From: Lentibacillus populi
GTDB lineage: Bacteria > Bacillota > Bacilli > Bacillales > Amphibacillaceae
Assembly (NCBI GenBank): GCA_014642895.1
Contig: BMJD01000017.1
Span: forward strand, 1-64,000
DNA length: 64,000 nt
Reading direction: 5' to 3'
Below the pieces are notes generated by a model. The model searched no databases, was not told the DNA's origin, and saw only the letters and a list, made by a program, of their open reading frames with translations. The position numbers were made by a program, and so were the translations under genes. This document shows, piece after piece, positions 46,199 to 54,709 of the stretch (its first letter is position 1; the number at the start of each line of letters is the position of its first letter).

Positions 46199-46323
46199 GG
46201 GCTTGTCTTGTACGGATGTCAGATGCAGGAGGTCGGAAGGTCGGAATCGCCTTTGATTTCACTATGATTATCAACCTGAGATAATGCCCCAATTTCTATG
46301 AAGATGGATTAGGGGTGTTGCTT
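46199..46323. repeat. Short GGTCGGA-type repeat between murD and spoVE
   Basis: GGATGTCAGATGCAGGAGG followed by GGTCGGAA units; the same style of sequence occurs inverted at 32207-32237 and in the 3' end of ctaA. Confidence 0.4.
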
Positions 46324-47436
46324 TTGTTTCGGAACATATTTAAACAGCAAAATGCACCAGATTATACGTTGCTCGGTATCATATTTGCATTACTGCTTGT
46401 AGGTGCAGTGATGGTTTATAGTTCGTCATATGTTTGGGCAGATTACAAATATGGAGATAGTTTCTTTTATTTAAAGCGGCAATTGTTATTTACAGGGGTT
46501 GGAATTGCTGCCATGTTTTTTATCATGGCTATTCCTTACGGTACATGGCAAAAGTATGCGAAGCCGATTTTACTTAGTTGTTTTGGCCTCTTATTACTCG
46601 TGTTAATTCCGGGAATTGGATTGGAACGGGGCGGTGCACAAAGCTGGATAGGTATTGGCGCATTTAGTATCCAGCCATCAGAGTTTATGAAGCTTGGATT
46701 AATCATCTACCTGTCCGTCTATTTGGCGTCTCATCAGAAATATATTACGTCATTTAAGAAAGGTTTTTTCCCATCATTGCTTTTAGTATTTACAGCTTTC
46801 GGGTTAATCATGCTGCAGCCCGATCTGGGAACCGGAATTGTACTTGTCCTGTCCTGTATGGTGTTACTTTTTATAGCTGGTGCTAAAATTTCCCATTTTT
46901 TCGGACTAGCATCCATCGGTATTGTTGGTTTTTTATTGTTAATTATTTCTGCACCTTACCGTATTAACCGGATAACAGCCTTTTTAAACCCATGGGAGGA
47001 TCCTCAACATACTGGATTCCAGATTATCCAGTCACTCTATGCACTTGGACCAGGGGGACTGATGGGGGTTGGACTAGGGGATAGTATACAAAAATATTTC
47101 TATTTGCCCGAACCGCAAAATGATTTTATTTTTGCGATCCTTGGTGAAGAGCTTGGATTTATCGGCGGAACAATTGTCATTGGGTTGTTCGGGTTATTAT
47201 TTTGGCGCGGAACAAAAATAGCTTTGGCGGCACCGGATCCATTTGGACGTTTTCTGGCGCTTGGTATTGTCTCGATGTTAACGATCCAGGTGATGATTAA
47301 TATTAGTGTTGTTATTGGATTAATTCCGGTAACAGGTATTACACTGCCATTTCTAAGCTATGGTGGTTCTTCCTTAACCCTTACGCTCTGTTCAGTAGGG
47401 ATACTGTTAAATGTCAGTAGATACTCCACTTTATAA
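46324..47436 (+). CDS. spoVE: Stage V sporulation protein E (SEDS family)
   Basis: A 370-residue SEDS glycosyltransferase with about ten membrane helices, paralogue of FtsW at 3.8 kb, partner of SpoVD in cortex synthesis. Signatures: VMVYSSSYVWA, QPSEFMKLGLI, QPDLGTG and PVTGITLPFLSYGGSS. Possible starts are GTG 46315, TTG 46318 and TTG 46324; AGGGGTG at 46311-46317 favours TTG 46324. In B. subtilis murG and murB follow; here a tandem repeat does. Confidence 0.94.
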   Translation: MFRNIFKQQNAPDYTLLGIIFALLLVGAVMVYSSSYVWADYKYGDSFFYLKRQLLFTGVGIAAMFFIMAIPYGTWQKYAKPILLSCFGLLLLVLIPGIGLERGGAQSWIGIGAFSIQPSEFMKLGLIIYLSVYLASHQKYITSFKKGFFPSLLLVFTAFGLIMLQPDLGTGIVLVLSCMVLLFIAGAKISHFFGLASIGIVGFLLLIISAPYRINRITAFLNPWEDPQHTGFQIIQSLYALGPGGLMGVGLGDSIQKYFYLPEPQNDFIFAILGEELGFIGGTIVIGLFGLLFWRGTKIALAAPDPFGRFLALGIVSMLTIQVMINISVVIGLIPVTGITLPFLSYGGSSLTLTLCSVGILLNVSRYSTL

Positions 47437-47439
47437 CTG

Positions 47440-47590
47440 AGATCAACCGGATGGCTGTAGGTATCAACCTTTGAGCAAGGACATCAACCGAAGAACGGAA
47501 GACATCAACCCCAGAGCGAAGACATCAACCGGAAAGCAAGTACATTGACTCGAGAAATGATACATCAACCCGAAAACAGAAACATCAAAC
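47440..47590 (+). repeat. 20-bp tandem repeat array
   Basis: About eight units of 20 bp with the core ACATCAACC followed by a variable GAAAGCA-like half. The period is not a multiple of three and stops occur, so it is non-coding. It begins 3 bp after the spoVE stop and runs into a family B fragment (TAGCTGCTGGGCGCTGGAAC, 47590-47609). Units are diverged 10-40%. Confidence 0.75.
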
Positions 47591-47675
47591 TAGCTGCTGG
47601 GCGCTGGAACTGGACGTGGTTCCTCTCGACTATCCAGTTATCCACAGCGTATAAATTTTATAATTTCCTAGAAGA

Positions 47676-47715
47676 CAAAAAAACACGTCTTTCCTGTAAA
47701 GGCGTGCTTTTATTG
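47676..47715 (+). terminator. Terminator before divIB
   Basis: A CACG-TCTTT arm and AAAG-GCGTG arm around CCTGT, followed by CTTTTATTG. It would end transcripts from spoVE and the arrays. Confidence 0.6.
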
Positions 47716-47826
47716 TATTGGCAACAGGTAATTTGTACTACATGATTATTTGTAATCTATGATATAATTTCTGTAACCAAATGACAAACGTTCATGTCGC
47801 TAAATTTTTTGCAAAGGAAGAATAGA

Positions 47827-48615
47827 ATGGAGAAAAAGAAAATTGTTTCGATTGAGGATCGTATTCCGAAATTGAAGCAAGCTCGAAAAAAGAAAGCAAA
47901 TAGAAGATTAATATTCTATCTATCCATTTTTTTCTTGTTGATTTCGATTATAGTCTATTTACAATCACCGTTAAGCAATGTCAAGACGGTGGCTGTAACA
48001 GGCAATTCATTTATTTCGGATGAAGCAATTGTTGAAAAAAGCAACATAACAAATAAAACAAATATTTGGACCATCAATGAAACGGATATAAAAAAAAGGT
48101 TACACAAGAATCCAACAATAAAGTCAGTGGAAATTACTAAAAAACTTCCACGGACAGTAGAGATTCATTTATCCGAATATGATCGTGTTGGTTATATAAA
48201 CGTCGATGGTGCTTTTCATCCTATTCTGGGTAATGGACAAGTCTTAACATCGATTAAGGAAAAGTCTATTAATGGGGATGCACCATTATTAATGGACTTT
48301 TCGGATAAAGCAAATTTGCGTAAAATGACGAGTGAATTAAACAAGCTTCCTGACAGTATTTTAAATATGATATCGGAAATTCATTGGAAGCCAACAGATG
48401 AAGATAAAAATAAGATCATGCTTTATATGAATGACGGTTATCTTGTCGATGGCACAATACGGGACTTTGCGACTAAAATGAAAGTTTATCCTTCCATTGT
48501 CGCCCAACTCAACCCGGATAAAAAAGGTATTATCCATATTGGTGTTGGTGCTTATTTCGAATCCTTTGATAAGGAGACGAAAGAAGAGGGGACGAATGAT
48601 GAAACGGAAGACTAG
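47827..48615 (+). CDS. divIB: Cell-division protein DivIB (FtsQ)
   Basis: A 262-residue bitopic protein: basic cytoplasmic N-terminus, membrane helix (about 30-47), a POTRA domain beginning LSNVKTVAVTGNSFISDEAI, and a beta domain. It stabilises FtsL and DivIC and links to PBP2B. ATG 47827 follows AAGGAAG; the frame extends 11 codons further. Acidic C-terminal tail (TKEEGTNDETED) is common in the family. Confidence 0.93.
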   Translation: MEKKKIVSIEDRIPKLKQARKKKANRRLIFYLSIFFLLISIIVYLQSPLSNVKTVAVTGNSFISDEAIVEKSNITNKTNIWTINETDIKKRLHKNPTIKSVEITKKLPRTVEIHLSEYDRVGYINVDGAFHPILGNGQVLTSIKEKSINGDAPLLMDFSDKANLRKMTSELNKLPDSILNMISEIHWKPTDEDKNKIMLYMNDGYLVDGTIRDFATKMKVYPSIVAQLNPDKKGIIHIGVGAYFESFDKETKEEGTNDETED

Positions 48616-48679
48616 GCATGTTTTCCCAAAAGGATTCAGATTTAGAAATAAAATTTGCTGATCGGGAGAAGCTGATTGG

Positions 48680-48971
48680 CAAATGTGTTGAACAAAGTAA
48701 TGAATTCAAATTATTAATGGTGATTTACCTGTTTATGGTGATGGTATGATAGTCACTTCGCATGATGCTAATTATACTCCAGACGAGGAAAACCCAAGTA
48801 ATTATCTGGTTCTCGAAAGTCATATACACCAAGTTGTTAACGAACTGTTTAGTGCTGGGGAAAAGGCTGTGGCAATCATGGATTATCCCGCTGCTCTAGT
48901 ACATGCTGCATTTGATGTTACTTGGCGGGATATGGATTTTGCAAAGAAATTTGTTGGCAAAAAATTTTTAT
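48680..48971 (+). pseudogene. ylxW: Decayed DUF881 gene, ylxW remnant
   Basis: Translating from about 48716 gives GDLPVYGDGMIVTSHDANY, then ENPSNYLVLESHIHQVVNEL and SAGEKAVAIM. This is the core of DUF881 proteins (YlxW/YlxX), which lie between divIB and ftsA in B. subtilis. The N-terminal helix, coiled coil and C-terminal NGQR-type domain are missing, and sequence beyond AVAIM no longer matches the family. The frame ends inside a family C repeat. No intact start with a ribosome-binding site is present. Confidence 0.75.
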
Positions 48972-49110
48972 CACGCATTAACTGGCTGGAATACCCCTAG
49001 CGTGAGTAAACCAAAAACGGGAAGATGGAGGAGTAAACAGCCCGTAAATTCCTGATTCGTTCAACTAACGTCGAATGGGGAAACCCCAACTGAATGAAGT
49101 TTCACTTTAT
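48972..49110 (+). repeat. Family C repeat at the ylxW/sbp junction
   Basis: Left terminus CACGCATTAACTGGCTGG, CGTGAGTAAACCAAAAACGG as in copy 3, right terminus TGAATGAAGTTTCACTTTAT. It sits exactly between the two gene remnants. Confidence 0.65.
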
Positions 49111-49260
49111 CAGCGGGTTTTTAAATAATGGCATTCGGTCTGGCTTAACATTTATTAGTTTGCAATGGGGAATTGATTATTTGGCCGCCATATTTGCATT
49201 TGGTATAAGACTCTTGCAAACTATGCAATCAGCAGCATGCATTTGCTTAAAAAGGAATTT
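49108..49260 (+). pseudogene. sbp: Decayed sbp (DUF1290 small basic protein) remnant
   Basis: Directly after the family C repeat the frame reads FISGFLNNGIRSGLTF and then GIDYLAAIFAFGIRLLQ. This is the C-terminal half of the small basic protein Sbp, whose gene precedes ftsA in B. subtilis. The N-terminal half is gone and the extreme C-terminus (normally NIAVIRR-like) is altered. There is no functional start. It supports a deletion that removed ylxX and parts of ylxW and sbp. Confidence 0.75.
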
Positions 49261-49448
49261 TATTTTAAGAAAAAGGAAAAAAGTGATGGAAAATAAAAGG
49301 GAAATGATGTTTTTTTGTAGAAATACTCTATATATCTTTTATTTTTGAGTATATTCTTATGGAATTTTAATTTATAATAATAGAATAGAGCAGATAGAAA
49401 CGATCTGATTATACGAATATCAGATGCTTTATTGGGAGGTGCCTTTCA

Positions 49449-50729
49449 TTGGACAACAGTGAAATACTAGTAAGCTTGGACGTAGGTACATCAAAAATTA
49501 AAGTCATTATTGGTGAAGTGCTAAATGATTCATTAAACATTATTGGTGTAGGTTCTGCAACGTCAAATGGCATGAAAAAGGGTGCCATTGTTGATATTGA
49601 TCAAACTGTTCATTCGATCCGTAATGCTGTAGAGCAAGCAGAACGGATGGTAGGAATGCAGATTGACCGTGTGGTTGTTGGTATTAATGGCAACCATGTA
49701 CAGCTGCAGGCGTGCCACGGCGTGGTAGCTGTCCAAAGTGAGAATAGGGAAATTGGTGATGAGGATATAACTCGGGTAATTGATGGAGCGCAGGTTGTTT
49801 CGATACCACCGGAAAGGGAAATTATTGATGTGATACCGAAGCAATTTATTGTCGATGGATTGGATGAGATAACGGATCCACGTGGAATGATCGGTGTTCG
49901 CCTGGAAATGGAAGGAACGATTATTACCTGTTCAAAGACGGTTTTACATAATATTTTAAAATGTGTGGAACGTGCAGGACTGGAAGTAACCGATATTTGC
50001 TTGCAGCCGCTTGCGGCAGGGGCTATTGCATTATCAAAGGATGAGAAAAATCTCGGTGTCGCACTAATTGATGTTGGCGGCGGCTGTACAACTGTATCCG
50101 TCTTTGAAAATGACCATTTGGTGTCAACAAGTGTTATTCCTCTTGGTGGTGATAACATTACAAAGGATTTATCAATAGGTCTCAGGACGTCGACAGAGGA
50201 TGCAGAAGATATTAAACTAAATTATGGACATGCTTTTTTCGATGATGCACAGGAGGATGAAACATTTACCGTACCGACAATTGGCAGCGATACTTCACAA
50301 ACGTATAACCAGCTGCAAATTGCCGATATGATTGAAGCAAGATTGGAAGAAATTTATGCGTATGCTGAACGGGAAATCAGACGAATGGGGTACCATGAAT
50401 TACCAGGTGGCTATGTCCTGACAGGTGGTACAATGAAAATGCCTGGTGTACTTGAACTTGCCCAGGATTTATTCCAGGCAAATGTCAGAATGTCTTTACC
50501 AGATTATATAGGCGTTCGGGAACCGCAATTTACAGCAGGAGTGGGAATCTTGCAATTTGCTTATCGTAATGCGAAAATACAAGGAAAAGATTTATTTCCA
50601 TCTGTTATTGTGAATTCCTACGAAGAAAAACCAAAACGAACGAAAAAACAGCCAAAAGCAGAGGAAAAAATAGAGAAGAAGAAAAAGGAATCTGGAATCG
50701 CCAATTTATTTAAATACTTTTTTGATTAA
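49449..50729 (+). CDS. ftsA: Cell-division protein FtsA
   Basis: A 426-residue actin-like ATPase that anchors FtsZ to the membrane. Phosphate-1 motif VSLDVGTSKIKVIIGE, phosphate-2 ALIDVGGGCTTVSVF, adenosine motif LTGGTMKMPG. A lysine-rich linker and the C-terminal amphipathic helix SGIANLFKYFFD serve as membrane tether. TTG start with GGGAGGTG seven bases upstream. TATAAT at 49373-49378 may be its -10. It is split from ftsZ by a family B fragment. Confidence 0.97.
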   Translation: MDNSEILVSLDVGTSKIKVIIGEVLNDSLNIIGVGSATSNGMKKGAIVDIDQTVHSIRNAVEQAERMVGMQIDRVVVGINGNHVQLQACHGVVAVQSENREIGDEDITRVIDGAQVVSIPPEREIIDVIPKQFIVDGLDEITDPRGMIGVRLEMEGTIITCSKTVLHNILKCVERAGLEVTDICLQPLAAGAIALSKDEKNLGVALIDVGGGCTTVSVFENDHLVSTSVIPLGGDNITKDLSIGLRTSTEDAEDIKLNYGHAFFDDAQEDETFTVPTIGSDTSQTYNQLQIADMIEARLEEIYAYAEREIRRMGYHELPGGYVLTGGTMKMPGVLELAQDLFQANVRMSLPDYIGVREPQFTAGVGILQFAYRNAKIQGKDLFPSVIVNSYEEKPKRTKKQPKAEEKIEKKKKESGIANLFKYFFD

Positions 50730-50733
50730 ATTC

Positions 50734-50822
50734 AAAAGCGGAAGCGCCCGGTTAGGGGCTAGAGGATTCTTGCCCTTCCAAGCAGGGTGGTTCGGTGTTG
50801 CTGCCGGGAGCAGCGGTCTTAA
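50734..50822 (-). repeat. Family B fragment between ftsA and ftsZ
   Basis: AAAGCGGAAGCGCCCGGTTA and CAAGCAGGGTGGTTCGGTG, then CGGGAGCAGCGGTCTTAA, are the right third of family B in inverted orientation. It lies inside the normally compact ftsA-ftsZ pair and would be transcribed as part of it. Confidence 0.65.
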
Positions 50823-50881
50823 ATGTTGATGTTTAGATTCTGGAACTCTCGTAATTTTGTATATTTTAGGAGGAACGGTAT

Positions 50882-52021
50882 ATGTTGGAGTTTGACACAA
50901 ATATGGATCAACTGGCGACAATTAAAGTTATCGGGGTTGGCGGCGGTGGAAATAATGCCGTTAACCGTATGATTGAACACGGTGTTGAAGGTGTTGAATT
51001 TATTGCAGTCAATACGGATTCACAGGCATTAAATCTATCAAAAGCGGAGGTAAAACTGCAAATCGGCGGAAAACTGACTCGTGGATTGGGGGCAGGTGCA
51101 AATCCGGAGGTTGGAAAAAAGGCTGCCGAAGAAAGTAAAGAGCAGCTTGAAGAAGTACTGCAAGGGGCAGACATGATCTTTGTTACTGCCGGTATGGGTG
51201 GCGGAACCGGAACCGGGGCAGCACCTATCATCGCTCAAATCGCGAAGGATTTAGGCGCACTCACAGTTGGTGTTGTTACCCGTCCATTTACATTTGAAGG
51301 CAGAAGACGATCGACACAAGCAATATCAGGAATTGACACATTAAAGAGCTGTGTGGACACTTTAATTGTTATCCCGAATGACCGTTTACTCGAAATAGTC
51401 GATAAAAACACCCCAATGCTGGAAGCGTTCCGTGAAGCGGATAACGTACTACGCCAAGGTGTACAAGGTATTTCTGATTTGATTGCAAAACCGGGTCTAA
51501 TTAATGTTGACTTTGCTGATGTTAAAACGATCATGTTTGACAAAGGATCTGCATTAATGGGAATTGGCATTGCTACAGGGGAAAACCGGGCAACAGAGGC
51601 CGCAAAAAAAGCTATTTCTTCTCCGTTACTGGAAACCTCAATCGATGGGGCGCATGGAATTCTTATGAATATTACCGGTGGAACAAACTTAAGCTTATAT
51701 GAAGTACAGGAGGCAGCTGATTTGGTTACCTCAGCAGCCGATAATGAGGTAAATGTAATCTTTGGTTCGGTCATTAATGAAAACCTGAAAGATGAAATAA
51801 TCGTAACGGTAATTGCTACCGGCTTTGATGAAAACCAAAAAGCTGAGCCTCAGCCAAAAGCACGACCGGTTATCAACCATAAACAAGCTGCAGCAACAAA
51901 AGTAAATGAAGAAATGCCACGAAGGGAATCAAGAAGTAATGTAAATCAGCAGCCCTCTAAGCAGGAAGAAGATACACTAGATATTCCTACCTTTTTACGG
52001 AACCGGAACAGAAAAAGATAA
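50882..52021 (+). CDS. ftsZ: Cell-division GTPase FtsZ
   Basis: A 379-residue tubulin-like GTPase that forms the Z-ring. The GTP loop is [13 protein letters not shown]-terminal [14 protein letters not shown] and synergy loop [11 protein letters not shown] are visible. A variable linker (about 318-360) and the C-terminal peptide [13 protein letters not shown], which binds FtsA and SepF, are intact. AGGAGG precedes the ATG. A 20-bp perfect terminator stem follows. Confidence 0.98.
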   Translation: MLEFDTNMDQLATIKVIGVGGGGNNAVNRMIEHGVEGVEFIAVNTDSQALNLSKAEVKLQIGGKLTRGLGAGANPEVGKKAAEESKEQLEEVLQGADMIFVTAGMGGGTGTGAAPIIAQIAKDLGALTVGVVTRPFTFEGRRRSTQAISGIDTLKSCVDTLIVIPNDRLLEIVDKNTPMLEAFREADNVLRQGVQGISDLIAKPGLINVDFADVKTIMFDKGSALMGIGIATGENRATEAAKKAISSPLLETSIDGAHGILMNITGGTNLSLYEVQEAADLVTSAADNEVNVIFGSVINENLKDEIIVTVIATGFDENQKAEPQPKARPVINHKQAAATKVNEEMPRRESRSNVNQQPSKQEEDTLDIPTFLRNRNRKR

Positions 52022-52037
52022 TGATAAGTATAAATTA

Positions 52038-52082
52038 CCACAAATAAACGGATGGATGTGTTATCCATCCGTTTATTTGTGG
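52038..52082 (+). terminator. Terminator of ftsZ
   Basis: Twenty consecutive base pairs around a GTGTT loop (core AAACGGATGGAT). Unusually long for an intrinsic terminator; the T-run is within the right arm (TTTATTTG). Confidence 0.88.
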
Positions 52083-52138
52083 TTACCGTGATTTTTTTCT
52101 TTATTCTTACCTCTACCTCCATATCTGTCGAAAATATG

Positions 52139-52399
52139 CCACGTCCAGCTCCAGCGCTAAAACGGCTAGTGGACAACACCCGCCCCCGTACGAAAGTCAA
52201 CATCGGTTCGGGTAGGAAGGAAGACCCGCTAAAAACGGGCTTGCCGCTCAGGCGTCAACATATCCCTTTTTTAGTGGCATGTTTCCTTTATCTCCTGCGG
52301 TTGTTTGTTCGGTTAAAACCGCCGCTCCCGGCGGCAACACCGAACCACCCTGCTTGGAGAGCGAGAGTCCTCTAGCCGCTAACCGAGCGCTTCCTCTTA
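52139..52399 (+). repeat. Family B intergenic repeat, copy 5
   Basis: CACGTCCAGCTCCAGCG at left, CCCTTTTTTAGTGGCATG and GCGGTTGTTTGTTCGG inside, CTAACCGAGCGCTTCCTC at right. It ends immediately before the Spo0A-type site of spoIIGA. Confidence 0.7.
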
Positions 52400-52403
52400 T
52401 GCA

Positions 52404-52490
52404 TATGACAAACTCCCCGATAACTTCTTAAAATTAGCGCTATTACGCATACAAGAAATGACAGACTTTGCTGAACAAGTCCGCTATACT
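52404..52490 (+). promoter_or_regulatory. Spo0A-type spoIIG promoter
   Basis: ATGACA (52458-52463), an unusual 21-bp spacer and TATACT (52485-52490). B. subtilis spoIIG also has an over-long spacer that Spo0A~P rescues. TATGACAAA (52404-52412) fits the reverse 0A-box consensus TTYGACAAA at 8 of 9 positions, about 90 bp before the likely start site; a weaker AATGACAGA overlaps the -35. The layout matches spoIIG 0A sites 1 and 2. Confidence 0.5.
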
Positions 52491-52569
52491 TCTTTTAACG
52501 CATCCATTTTCCGGTGATTTTTAAAAGGTTCAATGATGATTGGGGCGATGCGGGAAAGGAAGAGCTTAA

Positions 52570-53490
52570 GTGACGATTTATCTTGATGCTGTCTGGCTGT
52601 TGAATTTCTTATTAGACATGATGCTATTAATGCTTACCCAGATTTTAGCCAAAGATAGCACAAGGAAAATCCGGATTGTTTTTGGTGCATTTGTAGCTTC
52701 CATGCTTGTACCTATTTCTTTATATTATCCGGATTCTATTATGACTAGTATGATAGGCAAAATTGGTTATTCCGTGATTATCATCCTTTGCTCTTTTCGT
52801 TATTATTCGTTCTACCGGTTAGTAAAAATGCTTTTATTATTTTATTTCACAACATTCTCGATCGGAGGTGGTTTGATAGCCATACATTTTTTGTTCCAAA
52901 ATCCAATTGGGTTTTCAGCAAACGGGATCCTTACATTCAATAAAGGATATGGTGATCCTGTAAGCTGGCTATTCATTGTTATCGGATTTCCGATCGTTTG
53001 GTGGTTTACGAAGACGCGTATGGACAAGCACGCCAGTGAAAAGATCCGATATGATCAATTACATCCTGTCACAATTCAATTAAAGAACCGGAGTAATTCG
53101 ACTACAGGATATATTGACAGCGGGAATCAATTGGTCGATCCATTAACAAAAAAACCGGTAATTATATGTGACGAACATTTTTTAAAGCACTGGTTTAACG
53201 AGCATGAGTGGCAGATGCTAAAAAGTGCTCAGGAGGAATTGAACTTTGAAAAAATCCCGGAACAATGGAAAACGCGAATTCAGCTTATTCCGTTTCAAGG
53301 GGTCGAAGGGAAACGTCTATTTATGATGACAATCAAGCCGGATAAGTTAATCGTCTACTATAATGAGGAAAAACTGATCACGAGTAAAGTTTTGATCGGC
53401 ATCCAATTTGCCGAACTTGTGAATGATCAGAGTTATCATTGTTTACTCCATCCACAAATCATGAAGCTGGCAGCGGTCCATACAGCATAA
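52570..53490 (+). CDS. spoIIGA: SpoIIGA, pro-sigma-E processing protease
   Basis: A 306-residue protein with five N-terminal membrane helices (residues ~1-155) and a C-terminal aspartic-protease-like domain with the D-S-G motif in GYIDSGNQLVDPLT. It is activated in the mother cell by SpoIIR and cleaves pro-sigma-E. GTG start after AAGGAAG. The stop codon is formed by the first bases of an inverted family C repeat, so the last residues may be non-native. sigE lies 375 bp downstream instead of adjoining. Confidence 0.93.
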   Translation: MTIYLDAVWLLNFLLDMMLLMLTQILAKDSTRKIRIVFGAFVASMLVPISLYYPDSIMTSMIGKIGYSVIIILCSFRYYSFYRLVKMLLLFYFTTFSIGGGLIAIHFLFQNPIGFSANGILTFNKGYGDPVSWLFIVIGFPIVWWFTKTRMDKHASEKIRYDQLHPVTIQLKNRSNSTTGYIDSGNQLVDPLTKKPVIICDEHFLKHWFNEHEWQMLKSAQEELNFEKIPEQWKTRIQLIPFQGVEGKRLFMMTIKPDKLIVYYNEEKLITSKVLIGIQFAELVNDQSYHCLLHPQIMKLAAVHTA

Positions 53491-53760
53491 AGTGAAACTT
53501 CATGCAGTGGGGGTTTCCGAAGCACAGGACGTGCTAGTCCAGGCGAAGGCATGCAGACGTGACGGTTTTAGCCTGCCCTTCTTTCCGATTGAATGTTAGC
53601 CTGAGGCGGACACGATGTGGGGCACAAAGACGAAGACATAAGAATGTGACGCTCTTAGTCTTTGTTCCTATGATCGAATCTTTATGGGCTATTTATCTTC
53701 TACCTTCCTTTTTAGTTTACTCGCGATAAGGTGGGGGTATTACAGCCTGTTAATGCGGGA
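53487..53760 (-). repeat. Family C intergenic repeat, inverted, longest copy
   Basis: ATAAAGTGAAACTTCAT at left (reverse of the right terminus) and CCTGTTAATGCGGG at right (reverse of the left terminus). It separates spoIIGA from sigE within what should be one operon. A short family B-like piece (GAGCGGAAGTTC..ACCGGAACTGG) follows at 53774-53813. Confidence 0.65.
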
Positions 53761-53865
53761 TAAATTGTTCAAGAGCGGAAGTTCATAAGCACCTGGGAAC
53801 CGGAACTGGACTGTCAAATGCTCATTTATTGCTAAACTAGTATATCAGACAAAGGAGAGATAGAT

Positions 53866-54585
53866 TTGCTGAAATGGAAATTACGGTTGCGTTTATGGTG
53901 GTATAGAGCGTTAATGAAACTCGGATTTAAATCGGATGAAATTTATTACATCGGCGGGAGTGAAGCATTGCCACCACCATTGTCCAAAGCAGAAGAACAA
54001 GAACTGCTCGAGCGTTTGCCAAAAGGTGATAAAGCAGCCCGGGCCATGTTAATTGAACGAAATCTAAGGCTGGTAGTCTACATAGCTCGGAAATTCGAAA
54101 ATACCGGGATTAATATTGAAGATCTGATCAGTATTGGAACAATAGGGCTGATCAAAGCAGTCAATACCTTTAATCCGGAAAAGAAAATCAAATTGGCAAC
54201 CTATGCTTCACGTTGTATTGAAAACGAAATTCTGATGTATTTACGGAGAAATAACAAATTAAAATCCGAAATTTCCTTTGATGAGCCGTTAAACATTGAT
54301 TGGGATGGCAATGAATTATTGCTTTCCGATGTGCTTGGAACCGACGATGATATCATTACAAGAAATTTAGAATCCAATGTTGATAAGCACCTTTTAAAAA
54401 ATGCCTTGTCCCAACTAAATGCCCGGGAAAAACAAATTATGGAACTTCGCTTCGGGTTAATCGGGGAGGAGGAAAAAACACAAAAAGATGTCGCCGATAT
54501 GCTTGGTATTTCGCAATCCTATATTTCCCGTTTGGAGAAGAAAATAATCAGGCGTTTAAAAAAAGAATTTAATAAAATGGTTTAG
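53866..54585 (+). CDS. sigE: RNA polymerase sigma-E (pro-form)
   Basis: A 239-residue sigma-70-family factor for early mother-cell genes. The N-terminal ~27 residues ([20 protein letters not shown] region, basic and hydrophobic) form the membrane-associated pro-sequence removed by SpoIIGA. Region 2 has [24 protein letters not shown]; region 4.2 has [22 protein letters not shown] start with AAAGGAG. Full length. Confidence 0.97.
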   Translation: MLKWKLRLRLWWYRALMKLGFKSDEIYYIGGSEALPPPLSKAEEQELLERLPKGDKAARAMLIERNLRLVVYIARKFENTGINIEDLISIGTIGLIKAVNTFNPEKKIKLATYASRCIENEILMYLRRNNKLKSEISFDEPLNIDWDGNELLLSDVLGTDDDIITRNLESNVDKHLLKNALSQLNAREKQIMELRFGLIGEEEKTQKDVADMLGISQSYISRLEKKIIRRLKKEFNKMV

Positions 54586-54642
54586 CCCTTATTTCTAGTG
54601 GGAAAATGACAATTTTTTACCTTTTTTAACATAAATCGCGCT

Positions 54643-54671
54643 GCATAAAAAACTTCCCAGGGGGAGATACT
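54643..54671 (+). promoter_or_regulatory. Sigma-F-type promoter of sigG
   Basis: GCATA (54643-54647) fits the sigma-F -35 GYWTA; 15 bp later GGAGATACT fits the -10 GGNNANANT at every fixed position. In B. subtilis sigG is first transcribed by sigma-F in the forespore. Confidence 0.65.
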
Positions 54672-54690
54672 GTCCATGAACAGCATCTCC
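54663..54690 (+). promoter_or_regulatory. Hairpin overlapping the sigG promoter
   Basis: GGAGATACTGT pairs with ACAGCATCTCC (10 of 11 pairs) around a six-base loop. The left arm is the sigma-F -10 itself, so only transcripts reading through from spoIIG-sigE contain the full hairpin. The sigG ribosome-binding site lies just outside it. Confidence 0.6.
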
Positions 54691-54709
54691 AACGGGAGGG
54701 TAGAGCAGA

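Noticed and set aside
47440-47590. 20-bp array as a CRISPR or a coding repeat
   Set aside because: Repeats of 20 bp without spacers; period not divisible by three and in-frame stops.
51235-51774. 179-codon minus-strand frame within ftsZ
   Set aside because: Antisense shadow of ftsZ, serine/proline-rich, with no start context.
52052-52375. 107-codon frame across the ftsZ terminator and family B copy 5
   Set aside because: Starts inside the terminator stem and continues through a repeat; not a plausible gene.
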